The position numbers were made by a program, and so were the translations under genes. Of a stretch of DNA of 64,000 bases, positions 44,871 through 53,873 are shown one piece after another. Source of the stretch: Weissella confusa (GTDB taxonomy: Bacteria > Bacillota > Bacilli > Lactobacillales > Lactobacillaceae). Numbering within the stretch: position 1 is the first letter of the stretch; every line of letters begins with the position of its first letter. The notes below the pieces were generated by a model. That model saw nothing but the letters and a program-made list of their open reading frames with translations. It did not search any database and was not told where the DNA came from. The DNA lies in the NCBI GenBank assembly GCA_016466735.1, contig JAAOED010000006.1, forward strand, positions 1-64,000, written 5' to 3'.

Positions 44871-44899
44871 GTGTCCCGTAGGTGAGAGACACGGGACAC
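44871..44899 (+). promoter_or_regulatory. 9-bp inverted repeat at the start site of the flavoprotein gene
   Basis: GTGTCCCGT (44871-44879) and ACGGGACAC (44891-44899) are perfectly complementary. The promoter is ATGCAA (44838-44843), a 17-nt spacer and TACAAT (44861-44866), so the left arm covers the predicted start. It could be a repressor operator, possibly for the adjacent TetR protein, or a stabilising 5' hairpin. Confidence 0.55.
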
Positions 44900-44934
44900 T
44901 GAAAATCGCATAACACCCTTTAGGAGGCAGAATC

Positions 44935-46266
44935 ATGGCAAACTACGATTACGATGTACTGTACATTGGATCAGGACACGGAACGTTTGATGGTGCAATT
45001 CCATTGGGAGCGAAAGGGAAAAAGGTTGGTGTTGTCGAACAAGATTTGGTCGGGGGAACCTGCCCAAATCGTGGTTGCAACGCGAAGATTGTTTTAGATT
45101 CACCAGTTGCAATGCAACGTCACTTGGAAGAAGTACATGGCATTGTAAATGGCGAGACTAAGATTGACTGGGCAGAAAACCAAGCCCACAAGCATGAGGT
45201 GATTGATGGCTTGCCAGCATTCATTCAAGGCTTGTTGGACTCAACAGATGTTGATGTCCTGTTTGGTCGTGGAACGTTGGCTGACGCCCACACGGTGATG
45301 GTGAACGGCGAAGCGAAGACTGCAGATAAGATTGTCATCTCAACCGGGCTTCGTCCACACCGTTTGACGATTCCTGGTTCAGATTTGGCACACGATTCGG
45401 AAGACTTTTTGAATTTGGCTGAAATGCCTGAACGACTAACAATCATTGGTGGTGGTTACATCGCTATGGAGTTCGCCACGATGGCAAATGCAGCCGGTTC
45501 AGATGTGACGGTCGTTTTGCGTGGCAAGGAAGCGTTGAAGGCTTATCACCAACCATTCGTTGAACAAATCATTGCTGATTTGGAAAAACATGGTGTGACA
45601 TTTATTCGTGAAACAGCCGTTGAAGCGATTGTACAAGGAGCAGAAGGTTTGGTCGTTCGTGGTCAAGATTTGAACATCGAGACTGATTGGGTGCTTGATG
45701 CAACCGGTCGTGTACCAAACGTTGAAAACCTTGGTTTGGAAGAAGTTGGCGTTGACTACACACCAGCCGGAATCACGGTAGATGACTATTTGCGTACATC
45801 AGTGCCAAATATCTATGCGTCTGGGGATGTCATTGATAAGGTACAACCAAAGCTAACGCCAACGGCTGTCTTCGAGTCACTGTACTTGATGCACACATTT
45901 GCTGGTGAAACGACCGACCCGATTGTTTATCCAGCGATCCCATCTGTTGTCTTCACGTCCCCACGTTTGGCTCAGGTAGGTGTAACCGTTGCTGAAGCGG
46001 AAGCCAACCCTGAGTTGTATACAATTGAGACGAACCACATCCCTGATGATTGGTACCGTCAAGTTGATAAGGAAACGATTGGCGACAATGTTTTAATCTT
46101 CGATAAGGCTCACAAGTTAGTTGGTGCGACTGAAGTATCAAATAAGGCTGATGATGTCATTAACACCTTGTTGCCAGCTATCGAATTTAAGTTTGGCCCT
46201 GCTGAAATTGAGCGAATGGTTTATCTATTCCCATCAATTTCATCATCTGCATGGGGTCAGTTGTAA
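44935..46266 (+). CDS. FAD-dependent pyridine nucleotide-disulfide oxidoreductase-like protein
   Basis: A 443-residue flavoprotein of the glutathione/mercuric reductase family. It has the FAD motif VLYIGSGHGTFDGA, the redox disulfide in GGTCPNRGCNAK, the NAD(P) motif IIGGGYIAMEFA and the second FAD motif IYASGDV. The C-terminal dimer domain ends VYLFPSISSSAWGQL. At the position of the catalytic His-Pro...Glu of canonical members it has Phe and Ser, so a classical disulfide reductase mechanism is doubtful. AGGAGG precedes ATG 44935. Substrate is unknown. The adjacent TetR gene and the dyad at its start suggest regulated expression. Confidence 0.85.
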   Translation: MANYDYDVLYIGSGHGTFDGAIPLGAKGKKVGVVEQDLVGGTCPNRGCNAKIVLDSPVAMQRHLEEVHGIVNGETKIDWAENQAHKHEVIDGLPAFIQGLLDSTDVDVLFGRGTLADAHTVMVNGEAKTADKIVISTGLRPHRLTIPGSDLAHDSEDFLNLAEMPERLTIIGGGYIAMEFATMANAAGSDVTVVLRGKEALKAYHQPFVEQIIADLEKHGVTFIRETAVEAIVQGAEGLVVRGQDLNIETDWVLDATGRVPNVENLGLEEVGVDYTPAGITVDDYLRTSVPNIYASGDVIDKVQPKLTPTAVFESLYLMHTFAGETTDPIVYPAIPSVVFTSPRLAQVGVTVAEAEANPELYTIETNHIPDDWYRQVDKETIGDNVLIFDKAHKLVGATEVSNKADDVINTLLPAIEFKFGPAEIERMVYLFPSISSSAWGQL

Positions 46267-46278
46267 TATTGCAAGTAT

Positions 46279-46313
46279 TAACACGAGATCTGGTGTCAGG
46301 TCTCGTGTTTTCA
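46279..46313 (+). terminator. Terminator of the flavoprotein gene
   Basis: AACACGAGATCT pairs with AGGTCTCGTGTT, followed by TT. Stem strong, T tract short. Confidence 0.78.
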
Positions 46314-46326
46314 TATTTTAGTCATA

Positions 46327-46341
46327 AGTTTACCGTAAACT
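46327..46341 (+). promoter_or_regulatory. Perfect palindrome upstream of the MFS gene
   Basis: AGTTTAC-C-GTAAACT is a perfect 7-1-7 inverted repeat 31 nt before ATG 46372, in the expected promoter region. Likely a repressor operator; the regulator is unknown. Confidence 0.5.
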
Positions 46342-46371
46342 AACGATAACTATCACGCTTAGGAGTGACGC

Positions 46372-47511
46372 ATGTCAAAACCAGTTAAAATCGGAACGTT
46401 CATCATTCTGGTGAACTTCCTAATCTATATCGGGCTTGGTTTGCCGGATGCCATTATGGGAAGTGCTTGGCCAGCTGTCCGCCAAACATACCAGGTGAAT
46501 GTTGATTATGTCGGTTATCTAACGATGATTAGCCTGGCGTTTTCTTTCATTTCGACGTTGCTTTATCCAAGACTCGCTAAATCAATGAAGATGGCGTCAA
46601 TCATGCTCATGAGTATGACGTTTGTCATGATTGGTATTTTGTTGTTGCTGTGGGGAGAAGCCACAATCCTGCTTGTTTTAGCTTCTGTGGCGCTTGGATT
46701 AGGGCAAGGGGCCATTGATATCGCTGTTAACGACTACGCCGCCAAACACTTTACAAGCGGTTTGATGAGCATTTTGCACGGCATGTACGGTGTGGGTGTT
46801 ACGTTGAGTTCGCTAATCCTTGCCATCAGTTTGCTATTCCCAACTGGCTGGCGCATCGGTGTCCTAATCATTGGTGTCTTGCAATTGTTGATTATGTTAT
46901 TCGTTTATCAAACGCGACAGGAATTTGCAGAAAAAGACAGCGGTACTGAGATTACAACGGAGACCGGCGGTAAGTTAAGGGGAGCTGACTGGCTGCTACC
47001 AATCTTCTATTTCTTCTATTCGGTGGAATTGGTTGTGGGCAAGTACTTGTCTAGTTATGCAGTAGATCGTTTAAAACTATCGGACTCATTAGCAGCGAAC
47101 GCCAGCACACTGTTTTGGGCGGGATTGATGGTTGGTCGTTTCTTAACTGGGTTAACGACGAAATGGTTCTCAAACAAGCAATTAATTTTAGGTCACATCG
47201 TACTAACGTTCGGTGGAATGGGGCTACTATTTGTACCGAACACCGCTGTGTTACTGTTCTCTAGTTTTGCAATTGGCTTGGGACTCTCGGCACTCTATCC
47301 ATTGATGATGATGGTGCCATACGAACGCCACGACGATCAAACGGCAAAGTTGATGGTTAGTCGCAATCTAGCTTTTTGCCAAGCAGGAATGGTGGTGTTG
47401 CCACTAATCACTGGTTGGGTGTATCAAGCAGCAGGGGCAACAACCATGCCTGTAATCGGGTTTATCTTGGTTGCGGTCATGTTAGGCTTGACTGTGAAAA
47501 TTTTGAAATAA
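46372..47511 (+). CDS. MFS permease (FucP/YfkF-like short form)
   Basis: A 379-residue major facilitator with about 12 helices. GLGLPDAIMGSAWPAVRQTY at the first loop and GLGQGAIDIAVNDYAAKHF in the middle resemble fucose-permease-like (FHS) MFS proteins of Firmicutes. Substrate cannot be assigned; no sugar catabolic gene is adjacent. TAGGAGTG precedes ATG 46372. A perfect palindrome in the promoter region suggests repression. It ends at a bidirectional terminator shared with the mle operon. Confidence 0.8.
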   Translation: MSKPVKIGTFIILVNFLIYIGLGLPDAIMGSAWPAVRQTYQVNVDYVGYLTMISLAFSFISTLLYPRLAKSMKMASIMLMSMTFVMIGILLLLWGEATILLVLASVALGLGQGAIDIAVNDYAAKHFTSGLMSILHGMYGVGVTLSSLILAISLLFPTGWRIGVLIIGVLQLLIMLFVYQTRQEFAEKDSGTEITTETGGKLRGADWLLPIFYFFYSVELVVGKYLSSYAVDRLKLSDSLAANASTLFWAGLMVGRFLTGLTTKWFSNKQLILGHIVLTFGGMGLLFVPNTAVLLFSSFAIGLGLSALYPLMMMVPYERHDDQTAKLMVSRNLAFCQAGMVVLPLITGWVYQAAGATTMPVIGFILVAVMLGLTVKILK

Positions 47512-47513
47512 CT

Positions 47514-47549
47514 AAAAAGACCTCGGAAGTTTGATTCCGAGGTCTTTTT
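47514..47549. terminator. Bidirectional terminator between the MFS gene and the mle operon
   Basis: AAAAAGACCTCGGA pairs with TCCGAGGTCTTTTT. Confidence 0.92.
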
Positions 47550-47631
47550 GGTAGGTAATGTGACATGTACTAGTTTAGTAAAAGTGTTCTGCATGTTCGT
47601 TTGCGCACAGGCCACATCCCTAATAATTTAA

Positions 47632-48582
47632 TTACAATAGCGTGATGATTTGCATCAAGATTGGTACAACAATCACGAATAGGACAGTAGACGTCGTTAC
47701 AACGTTCGTTGCGTATTCAACGTCACCCTTAGCTTCACCGACCAAGATAGGCAACACAGCCAATCCAGGGGCAGCAGCTTGGATAATCAACGTACCTTGC
47801 TCAACTGATGGAATGTCCACCGCACCCTTAAACATCATCATGATAATAATCATAACGGCAGGCGCGAAGACGAAACGACCAAGCAAAGCAACGATTGTAT
47901 CGCGATCGAAGTGAATTGACTTCAAACCAGCGTCAGCCAAGACGATACCAATGTAAATCAATGACAATGGCGTTACGACACCACCAACCATTGAGAACGT
48001 CTTATCAACCAACGTAGGCAAAGGCAAATCTAGCAACAACCATACCAAAGCCACGATAAATCCTAGCAATGGGGCAGGCAACAACTTCTTCCAGTTGAAC
48101 TTCTTGTCAGCGACCTTAGGACCATCGTTTTGGATGAAGAAGATACCGATGGCCCACGTTGAAACCGTGTTAGCCAAGTAGTAAACCAAGAAGAATGACA
48201 ATGAGTGTTCACCAAACAATGCCAAGTTCAAAGGCAAACCAATGAAAATCGTGTTGGCATTAACGAACATGTTGATGAACGTACCGCGACGACCCTCAGG
48301 GACCTTCATAATCTTTGTCAAAAGCCAAGCTACCAAGTAACCAAAGGCAAATGAAATAATCACGAAAATCAGTGATCCAGAAAGTGAAATCAACTTTGAA
48401 CGAGTCAAGTTGTCCAAAACACCAACGAAGATGTTCAAAGGCAACGCAACCTTCATGATCAAGAATTCGATATCGTGCTTGAATGAGTCTTGGAACTTAC
48501 CACCGTTGCGGAGGAAGTAACCCAAAGCAATCACGAAGATAATCTCAACAACAGATGAGATTGAAGTTAGCAATGCAGACAT
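47632..48582 (-). CDS. mleP: Malate permease (AEC family)
   Basis: A 316-residue auxin-efflux-carrier-family transporter with about ten helices; VNANTIFIGLPLNLALFGE and IIQAAAPGLAVLPILVGEA mark the two half-repeats. It lies 24 nt downstream of the malolactic enzyme gene on the same strand, the canonical mleS-mleP arrangement. It should therefore exchange malate for lactate or import malate, generating proton motive force through decarboxylation. TAGGAGAT precedes the ATG at 48582. Confidence 0.9.
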   Translation of the reverse strand: MSALLTSISSVVEIIFVIALGYFLRNGGKFQDSFKHDIEFLIMKVALPLNIFVGVLDNLTRSKLISLSGSLIFVIISFAFGYLVAWLLTKIMKVPEGRRGTFINMFVNANTIFIGLPLNLALFGEHSLSFFLVYYLANTVSTWAIGIFFIQNDGPKVADKKFNWKKLLPAPLLGFIVALVWLLLDLPLPTLVDKTFSMVGGVVTPLSLIYIGIVLADAGLKSIHFDRDTIVALLGRFVFAPAVMIIIMMMFKGAVDIPSVEQGTLIIQAAAPGLAVLPILVGEAKGDVEYATNVVTTSTVLFVIVVPILMQIITLL

Positions 48583-48606
48583 TTCCCAAATATCTCCTAT
48601 ATTCGA

Positions 48607-50232
48607 TTAGTATTCAGGCGTCCATTGAGCAGCCTTAACAGCAGCTTCAACGTCGTCAATTTCAACTTGGTTCAAACCTTCAGCAATCGCTTGCTCAGCT
48701 ACGGCAACCGCAACACGGAATGACATTTCTGACAAACGTGAAACAGGTGGCAAAACAGGAGCACCAGGTTGTGAGGCATCAACCATACCACCCAAAGCGT
48801 GAGCAGCAGCTGAAATCATACCATCTGACAAGACCTTAGCCTTGGCAACAATCGTACCCAATCCCAAACCAGGGTAAACCAACATGTTGTTAGCTTGTCC
48901 GATTTCGTAAGTTACGCCGTTTGAAGCCGTAACAGGGTCAACAGGGACACCAGTTGCAACCAACGCCTTACCATCTGACCACTTGATCAAATCATCTGGC
49001 ATTGCTTCGTGCAACTTCGTAGGGTTTGACAATGGGAAGATCTTTGGGTGATCCGTGTTAGCGACCATGGCTTCAACGACTTCCTTAGTAAATGAACCAG
49101 GGTTAGTTGACGTACCAACCAAAACCGTTGGCTTAACAGCCTTAACAACTGACAACAAGTCCGTCAACTCGTCAGCGTTCTCAAATTCTGAACGTGAACG
49201 GGCGAATGGCTTTTGCTCAGGCGTCAACGTTTCGTCATCGTCGAACAACAATCCTTGACGGTCAACCATGTAGAAGTGCTTGCGAGCTTCTTCTTCTGAC
49301 AAACCTTGTTGCATAAACTCAGCCAAGACACGGTTTGCAATACCCGTACCAGCTGAACCACCACCGTACGTCAAGTACGTTTGTGACTTGATGTCTTCAC
49401 CAGTAATAGCCAAGGCACCCAAAACAGCTGACGTTACAACGATTCCAGTACCTTGAATGTCATCGTTAAACGTTGGCCAGTCATTCTTGTACGTGTTCAA
49501 AATCTTCGTTGCCGTTGAACGACCGAAGTCTTCAAAGTGCAAGTACATCTCTGGGAACAATGATTGCGCCGTCTTAACAAACTTATCAATGAACTCGAAG
49601 TATTGGTCACCACGAACACGTTCGTGACGGTTTCCCAAGTATAGTGGGTCTTCCAACAATTCCTTACGGTTCGTACCAGCATCAACAGAAACTGGCAAAA
49701 CTGAAGCAGGGTCGATACCAGCGGCAGCCGTGTAAACCATCAACTTACCAACAGCAATATCAACACCTTGGACACCCCAGTCACCGATTCCCAAGATACC
49801 TTCAGCATCAGTGGCAACCAACAACTTAATGTCACGACCATCAGCAGCGTTCTTCAACGTTGCTTCGATGTTCTCTGGGTGGTTGATGTCCAAGAACGCA
49901 GCGTTTTGTGGGTTCACAAACAATGCTGAGTAGTTTTCAATCGTGTCTGCGATTGTTGGGTCGTAGACAACTGGCATGAACTCAGCAACGTGTTGATCTA
50001 CCAAGTAGTAGAACAACGTGCGGTTCGTGTCGAACAACGTTGAAAGGAAAATACGCTTTTCAACGTCGTTAACCTTTGTTAGGTATTGGGCATAAGCTTG
50101 ATCAGCTTGCTCTTGAATCGTTTGAACATGGGCTGGCAACATACCAGTCAAGCCAAGTTCTGCACGCTCTTCCTCAGTAAAGGCAGTACCCTTATTCAAG
50201 AAGGGGTTGTTTAAAATCTCTTGTCCACGCAT
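48607..50232 (-). CDS. mleS: Malolactic enzyme
   Basis: Converts L-malate directly to L-lactate and CO2 using NAD+ and Mn2+, raising pH and conserving energy. The 541-residue protein begins [20 protein letters not shown], as in Lactococcus and Oenococcus MleS. It has the catalytic segments [18 protein letters not shown] and [16 protein letters not shown], the metal-binding ED of FEDFG and FNDDIQGTG, and a Rossmann loop with GGGSAGTG. Similarity is to malolactic rather than malic enzymes. AAGGGAGA precedes the ATG at 50232. It is transcribed divergently from mleR and in an operon with mleP. Confidence 0.95.
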   Translation of the reverse strand: MRGQEILNNPFLNKGTAFTEEERAELGLTGMLPAHVQTIQEQADQAYAQYLTKVNDVEKRIFLSTLFDTNRTLFYYLVDQHVAEFMPVVYDPTIADTIENYSALFVNPQNAAFLDINHPENIEATLKNAADGRDIKLLVATDAEGILGIGDWGVQGVDIAVGKLMVYTAAAGIDPASVLPVSVDAGTNRKELLEDPLYLGNRHERVRGDQYFEFIDKFVKTAQSLFPEMYLHFEDFGRSTATKILNTYKNDWPTFNDDIQGTGIVVTSAVLGALAITGEDIKSQTYLTYGGGSAGTGIANRVLAEFMQQGLSEEEARKHFYMVDRQGLLFDDDETLTPEQKPFARSRSEFENADELTDLLSVVKAVKPTVLVGTSTNPGSFTKEVVEAMVANTDHPKIFPLSNPTKLHEAMPDDLIKWSDGKALVATGVPVDPVTASNGVTYEIGQANNMLVYPGLGLGTIVAKAKVLSDGMISAAAHALGGMVDASQPGAPVLPPVSRLSEMSFRVAVAVAEQAIAEGLNQVEIDDVEAAVKAAQWTPEY

Positions 50233-50280
50233 GGTGTAAACATCTCCCTTAAATCTATAAATAATTTCTTAACGGTGCCC

Positions 50281-50310
50281 AGTCTACTACCTATAAATTT
50301 TTATAGTCAA
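50281..50310 (-). promoter_or_regulatory. mleS promoter containing a 7-2-7 dyad
   Basis: On the minus strand TTGACT (50310-50305) and TAGACT (50286-50281) are 18 nt apart. A perfect inverted repeat CTATAAA-TT-TTTATAG (50291-50306) fills the spacer. It is a candidate MleR site within the divergent mleS-mleR region. Confidence 0.6.
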
Positions 50311-50363
50311 ATTAAACAGATATGATAAAATTTATTTATAACAACGAAAGAAGGGGCGTCGCA

Positions 50364-51242
50364 ATGAACTTTAAAGACTTGTCTTACTTCTCTGCCCTTG
50401 CAGAGTTAAAGCAGTTCACAGCTGTGTCAGAGCAGTTTGGTGTCACACAACCAACCATCACGTACGCAATCAAACGATTGGAAGAAGAATTCGACAGTGA
50501 ATTGTTGGAGCGCCACGCTTCAAAGAAATCAGTTGAACTGACGCGTACTGGTGAACTAGTTTTGGAACTGGCCAAGCAAATCCAAAGTGAAATTGCGTTC
50601 ACTAAGGAAGAAGTCCGTCTTCATTCCTTGAAAAAATTACGGTTTGGTTTACCGCCAATTATAGGAAATTACTATTTTATGCCAGTAACTCGGCAGCTAG
50701 CCAAGCGCCATTTGCTGCCTAATTTTGAAGCGGTCGAAATGGGTAGCGCGGATTTAATGGCCCAAATCGCGGACGGTAAGCTAAATTTCGGATTAATCGC
50801 CTCGATTGATCAGGTGCACATTCCTGGCGTTATTGCCCAAAAGGTGGCTTCCTTCCCCTTTGTACTCGCAACAACAAACACAAATCTACCCGATGAAATG
50901 TACTTCGAGGATGTTACTGATGAAGATTTCATTCTATTAAATGAAGGCTTCATTCACAGCCGTGTGTTTAAGGAACTAACAAATAATACCGAAACGTTCC
51001 CACGCATTCTCTACACAACTTCGAACGTGGAGGCTTTGAAAGGGGTAGTGAAAGAAGGTCTCGGGATGACATTAATTACGACGTTGGCTTTACAAGAAAG
51101 CGATCGCGACATGCATTTTATCAAGTTATTGAATGACGACGTACCAACGTTTGATATCTATCTGCTAGCCCGTGAAAGCGTACATGTCAACGACGCCCGC
51201 GCTGACATCATGCAAGTCATCCGCGAATACACTGATAAATAA
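50364..51242 (+). CDS. mleR: LysR-family regulator of the malolactic genes
   Basis: A 292-residue LysR-type regulator: N-terminal winged helix (LSYFSALAELKQFTAVSEQF then VTQPTITYAIKRLEEEF, residues 5-42) and a two-lobed effector-binding domain. Divergent transcription from mleS, with an A/T-rich dyad between them, fits MleR, which activates malolactic genes in response to malate. The frame is open from 50322, but ATG 50364 has GAAGGGG 6 nt upstream and matches the family start. Confidence 0.9.
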   Translation: MNFKDLSYFSALAELKQFTAVSEQFGVTQPTITYAIKRLEEEFDSELLERHASKKSVELTRTGELVLELAKQIQSEIAFTKEEVRLHSLKKLRFGLPPIIGNYYFMPVTRQLAKRHLLPNFEAVEMGSADLMAQIADGKLNFGLIASIDQVHIPGVIAQKVASFPFVLATTNTNLPDEMYFEDVTDEDFILLNEGFIHSRVFKELTNNTETFPRILYTTSNVEALKGVVKEGLGMTLITTLALQESDRDMHFIKLLNDDVPTFDIYLLARESVHVNDARADIMQVIREYTDK

Positions 51243-51339
51243 GCGTTCATTCATTTAAAAATGTTCCCTTTTTGCAACACCCGTGCGCCGAAACTAGGTA
51301 TGATAGCCATACGAATTAACGAAACAAGAGGCAAACAAT

Positions 51340-52074
51340 ATGTACGAGGGTAAAGTTATTTTGGTCGCCGGTGGAACCGGGGCCGTTGGTGAGGGAATCG
51401 TCAAGTATTTAGCAGAGAATGGCGCAACCGTACTAGTGCCATCACGTTCTGAAGAAAAAGCATTGGACGCATTAGGATTTGTTGATCAACCATTCCGAAA
51501 GAACGTGTTCTACTTGTTCGGTGATATTTCAAATGAAGATGATGCACAAAAGATGCACGATGTCATTGTTGATAACTTCGAACAATTAGACGGTATGGTG
51601 TCATCACTTGGTGGTTGGTGGCAGGGTGCCGCTCTAACTGATATTACTAAGGCTGAATGGGAAGAGTTGATGCAGGGCTTGTTGACGGCTCACTTTGTTG
51701 CCAGCAAGACGTTGATGCCTTTGCTTCGCCAGGGTGCGAACTACACATTTATCAGTGGTGTTTCCGCAGAAGACGCTGCTTTCAGCAAGTTCTCAGGACC
51801 AGTCGCACCAGCCGGGGCAGCTGTCTTGATGATGAGTGAACTATATGCTGTCGAGATGGCTGGACGTTTCAACGTTAACTCGTTGATTCTTGGACCGGTT
51901 AACACGCGTGTTAGTCCATCTTTGTACCGCAAGGATAGCTACGTGACGTCTAAGATGGTTGGTGAATTAATTGGTGCCTTGCACTTTGAAAATACCGAAT
52001 CGATGACTGGTCAACGTTTACGTGTACCTGATGTTGATGCCGCAAACGCCTACCTGGCAAAGTGGCACGCTTAA
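51340..52074 (+). CDS. Short-chain dehydrogenase/reductase
   Basis: A 244-residue Rossmann protein with an NAD(P) loop VAGGTGAVGEGI (about residues 8-19) slightly different from the classical TGxxxGxG. The region SLGGWWQGAALTDITKAEW aligns with the substrate side. The catalytic Tyr-Lys dyad (YxxxK) of classical SDRs is not obvious: the aligned stretch is FSGPVAPAGAAVLMM. Activity is therefore uncertain and it may be an atypical SDR. CAAGAGG precedes ATG 51340. Monocistronic. Confidence 0.75.
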   Translation: MYEGKVILVAGGTGAVGEGIVKYLAENGATVLVPSRSEEKALDALGFVDQPFRKNVFYLFGDISNEDDAQKMHDVIVDNFEQLDGMVSSLGGWWQGAALTDITKAEWEELMQGLLTAHFVASKTLMPLLRQGANYTFISGVSAEDAAFSKFSGPVAPAGAAVLMMSELYAVEMAGRFNVNSLILGPVNTRVSPSLYRKDSYVTSKMVGELIGALHFENTESMTGQRLRVPDVDAANAYLAKWHA

Positions 52075-52095
52075 TAAAAAAATAAAGCTCACATT

Positions 52096-52132
52096 AAAAA
52101 ATGCCGGATGATTAAGTTCATCCGGCATTTTT
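52096..52132. terminator. Bidirectional terminator between the SDR and the APC permease gene
   Basis: AAAAATGCCGGATGA pairs with TCATCCGGCATTTTT. Confidence 0.92.
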
Positions 52133-52135
52133 CAG

Positions 52136-53743
52136 TTACTTTTTAACTTTGACTTTTGCATTAACACGTTGTGCTTGCTTGAAATACTTCGTCATCACGT
52201 GACTAACCGTTCCCCAATAATAGAACAACAGTGATCCAGTAATAATAACAATGAAATCGAATGGATAATGAATCCAATTTTGACCATTAAATTCCTTCGA
52301 TCCGATGTATGACATGATTGAGATAAAAATCAAATAACCAATCATCCAGAAACTACCCTCAAACGCACGTTTCGTCTTGTTGAAACCAGTACGCCACTCA
52401 TAGTAAAAGTAGAAGGGCAAACCGAGCAAGATAACCAAAATAACTTGCACTGTCGTGGGCCACATTGCCCAGTAAGTCGCAAGCGACGCCAAAACAAACG
52501 ATAGTGGTGCCATAATTTTTAGAATTTTACCACGGAACGGGCGATTAAACTCTGGTGCCATTTTACGTAACGAAATAACTGTCACAGGTCCAGTTAGGTA
52601 GGCAATCAGCGTTGATGTTGAAATAACACTAGCCAACGTTCCCCATGAACGGAAAATAGACACCATCAGCATACTTAGAATGGCATTAACCACCATCGCG
52701 ATACGCGGTGTACCGTATTTTTCGTTAATCTTACCAACAAATTTTGGAATATGGTTATTAGAAACCATGGCCGCCAATGTACGGCTAGATGATGCCACGA
52801 ATGATACACCAGTCCCAAATGGTGAAATGAAGGCATCCATATACAACAACACTGAAAGCCAATGAATACCTAGCAAAATTGCCAAGTCAGCGAACGGTGA
52901 AGCGAAGTTAATGCCATGCCAACCACTAGCCGCAATCATGTCAGGCTTCAAAGCCGTGATGAAAGTGCTTTGGAGCAAGATGTATAACACACCACTAATT
53001 AACAACGAATAAACAATACCGCGACCGATGTTTCGCTTGGGATTTTCAATCTCACTTCCCATGTTAATAACTGTTTGAAAGGCATTAAATGAGAAAATAA
53101 TCCCCGAAACGGTCGTGGCGGCAAAGATTGGGGCTGTACCATACGGCATAAACTCATGTAACGATGTTCCGTAGTTTTCAGGGTGAAAACCTGACATCGT
53201 CAACATGATGATTGTAAGCAACGGCACCCCAATTTTAAAGACTGAAATTAAACTCGTAAAGTTCGTTAATAGCTCCACCGACCAGTAATTCAACAATGTG
53301 AACACGGCGATGAAAAAGAAAACAGCTAATAATCCTTCAGATGTAATCGACCCATTTGCCATGAAGCTCTGTGTCCATTTCGCCCATGACCAAGGCCATG
53401 AACTCATATACTGAACAGCCGCAACTGACTCAATTGGAATCAGAGTAATTAAAGAAATCCAATTTGCCCATGATGCAATGAAACCGAGTAGTGATCCGTG
53501 GGTATACTGTGCGTACTTACTCATCCCACCAGATTGTGGGAACATCGTACCAAGCTCAATATAGTTGTAAGCGATTGTTCCGATAACAATACCACCAATT
53601 ACCCAAGATATGATAGCGGCTGGACCTGCAACTTGAGAAGCTTCCCAAGCACCAAATAGCCAACCTGACCCAATTAGAGAACCAAGCCCCAACATAACAA
53701 GCTGGAATAACCCGATTTTCTTGGCCTTTTTTGAATTTTTCAT
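52136..53743 (-). CDS. APC-family amino acid permease (YveA-like)
   Basis: A 535-residue transporter with about 12-14 helices. FQLVMLGLGSLIGSGWLFGA is the family's first-helix substrate-binding segment, and GTMFPQSGGMSKYAQYTHGS follows. It resembles YveA-type aspartate/glutamate:proton symporters, but substrate is uncertain. The frame opens at 53791; ATG 53743 is chosen for GAGGAGG 5 nt upstream and the hydrophilic KNSKKAKKIG start. A perfect 16-bp palindrome overlaps the start of the ribosome binding site. Confidence 0.85.
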   Translation of the reverse strand: MKNSKKAKKIGLFQLVMLGLGSLIGSGWLFGAWEASQVAGPAAIISWVIGGIVIGTIAYNYIELGTMFPQSGGMSKYAQYTHGSLLGFIASWANWISLITLIPIESVAAVQYMSSWPWSWAKWTQSFMANGSITSEGLLAVFFFIAVFTLLNYWSVELLTNFTSLISVFKIGVPLLTIIMLTMSGFHPENYGTSLHEFMPYGTAPIFAATTVSGIIFSFNAFQTVINMGSEIENPKRNIGRGIVYSLLISGVLYILLQSTFITALKPDMIAASGWHGINFASPFADLAILLGIHWLSVLLYMDAFISPFGTGVSFVASSSRTLAAMVSNNHIPKFVGKINEKYGTPRIAMVVNAILSMLMVSIFRSWGTLASVISTSTLIAYLTGPVTVISLRKMAPEFNRPFRGKILKIMAPLSFVLASLATYWAMWPTTVQVILVILLGLPFYFYYEWRTGFNKTKRAFEGSFWMIGYLIFISIMSYIGSKEFNGQNWIHYPFDFIVIITGSLLFYYWGTVSHVMTKYFKQAQRVNAKVKVKK

Positions 53744-53751
53744 GTGACCTC

Positions 53752-53767
53752 CTCGTACATGTACGAG
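53752..53767 (-). promoter_or_regulatory. 16-bp perfect palindrome at the APC ribosome binding site
   Basis: CTCGTACATGTACGAG is fully self-complementary and runs directly into GGAGG of the APC permease gene. It may be an operator or, in RNA, a hairpin reducing ribosome access. Confidence 0.55.
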
Positions 53768-53813
53768 TACTAGCTTACCAAAAGTCCACATATAAATCTA
53801 ATTTTTGGAACTA

Positions 53814-53847
53814 AAAAAACCTGATTTTTAGGACAATCAGGTTTTGG
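53814..53847 (-). terminator. Terminator of the DUF2798 gene
   Basis: AAACCTGATT pairs with AATCAGGTTT; the minus-strand product ends in a T run. Confidence 0.8.
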
Positions 53848-53873
53848 TAGATATATTCTGTCGTTAGTACGAT

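Noticed and set aside
44867-44934. Known riboswitch class before the flavoprotein gene
   Set aside because: The hairpin is simple and perfect with no flanking conserved motifs that I recognise; an operator or stabilising stem is more likely.
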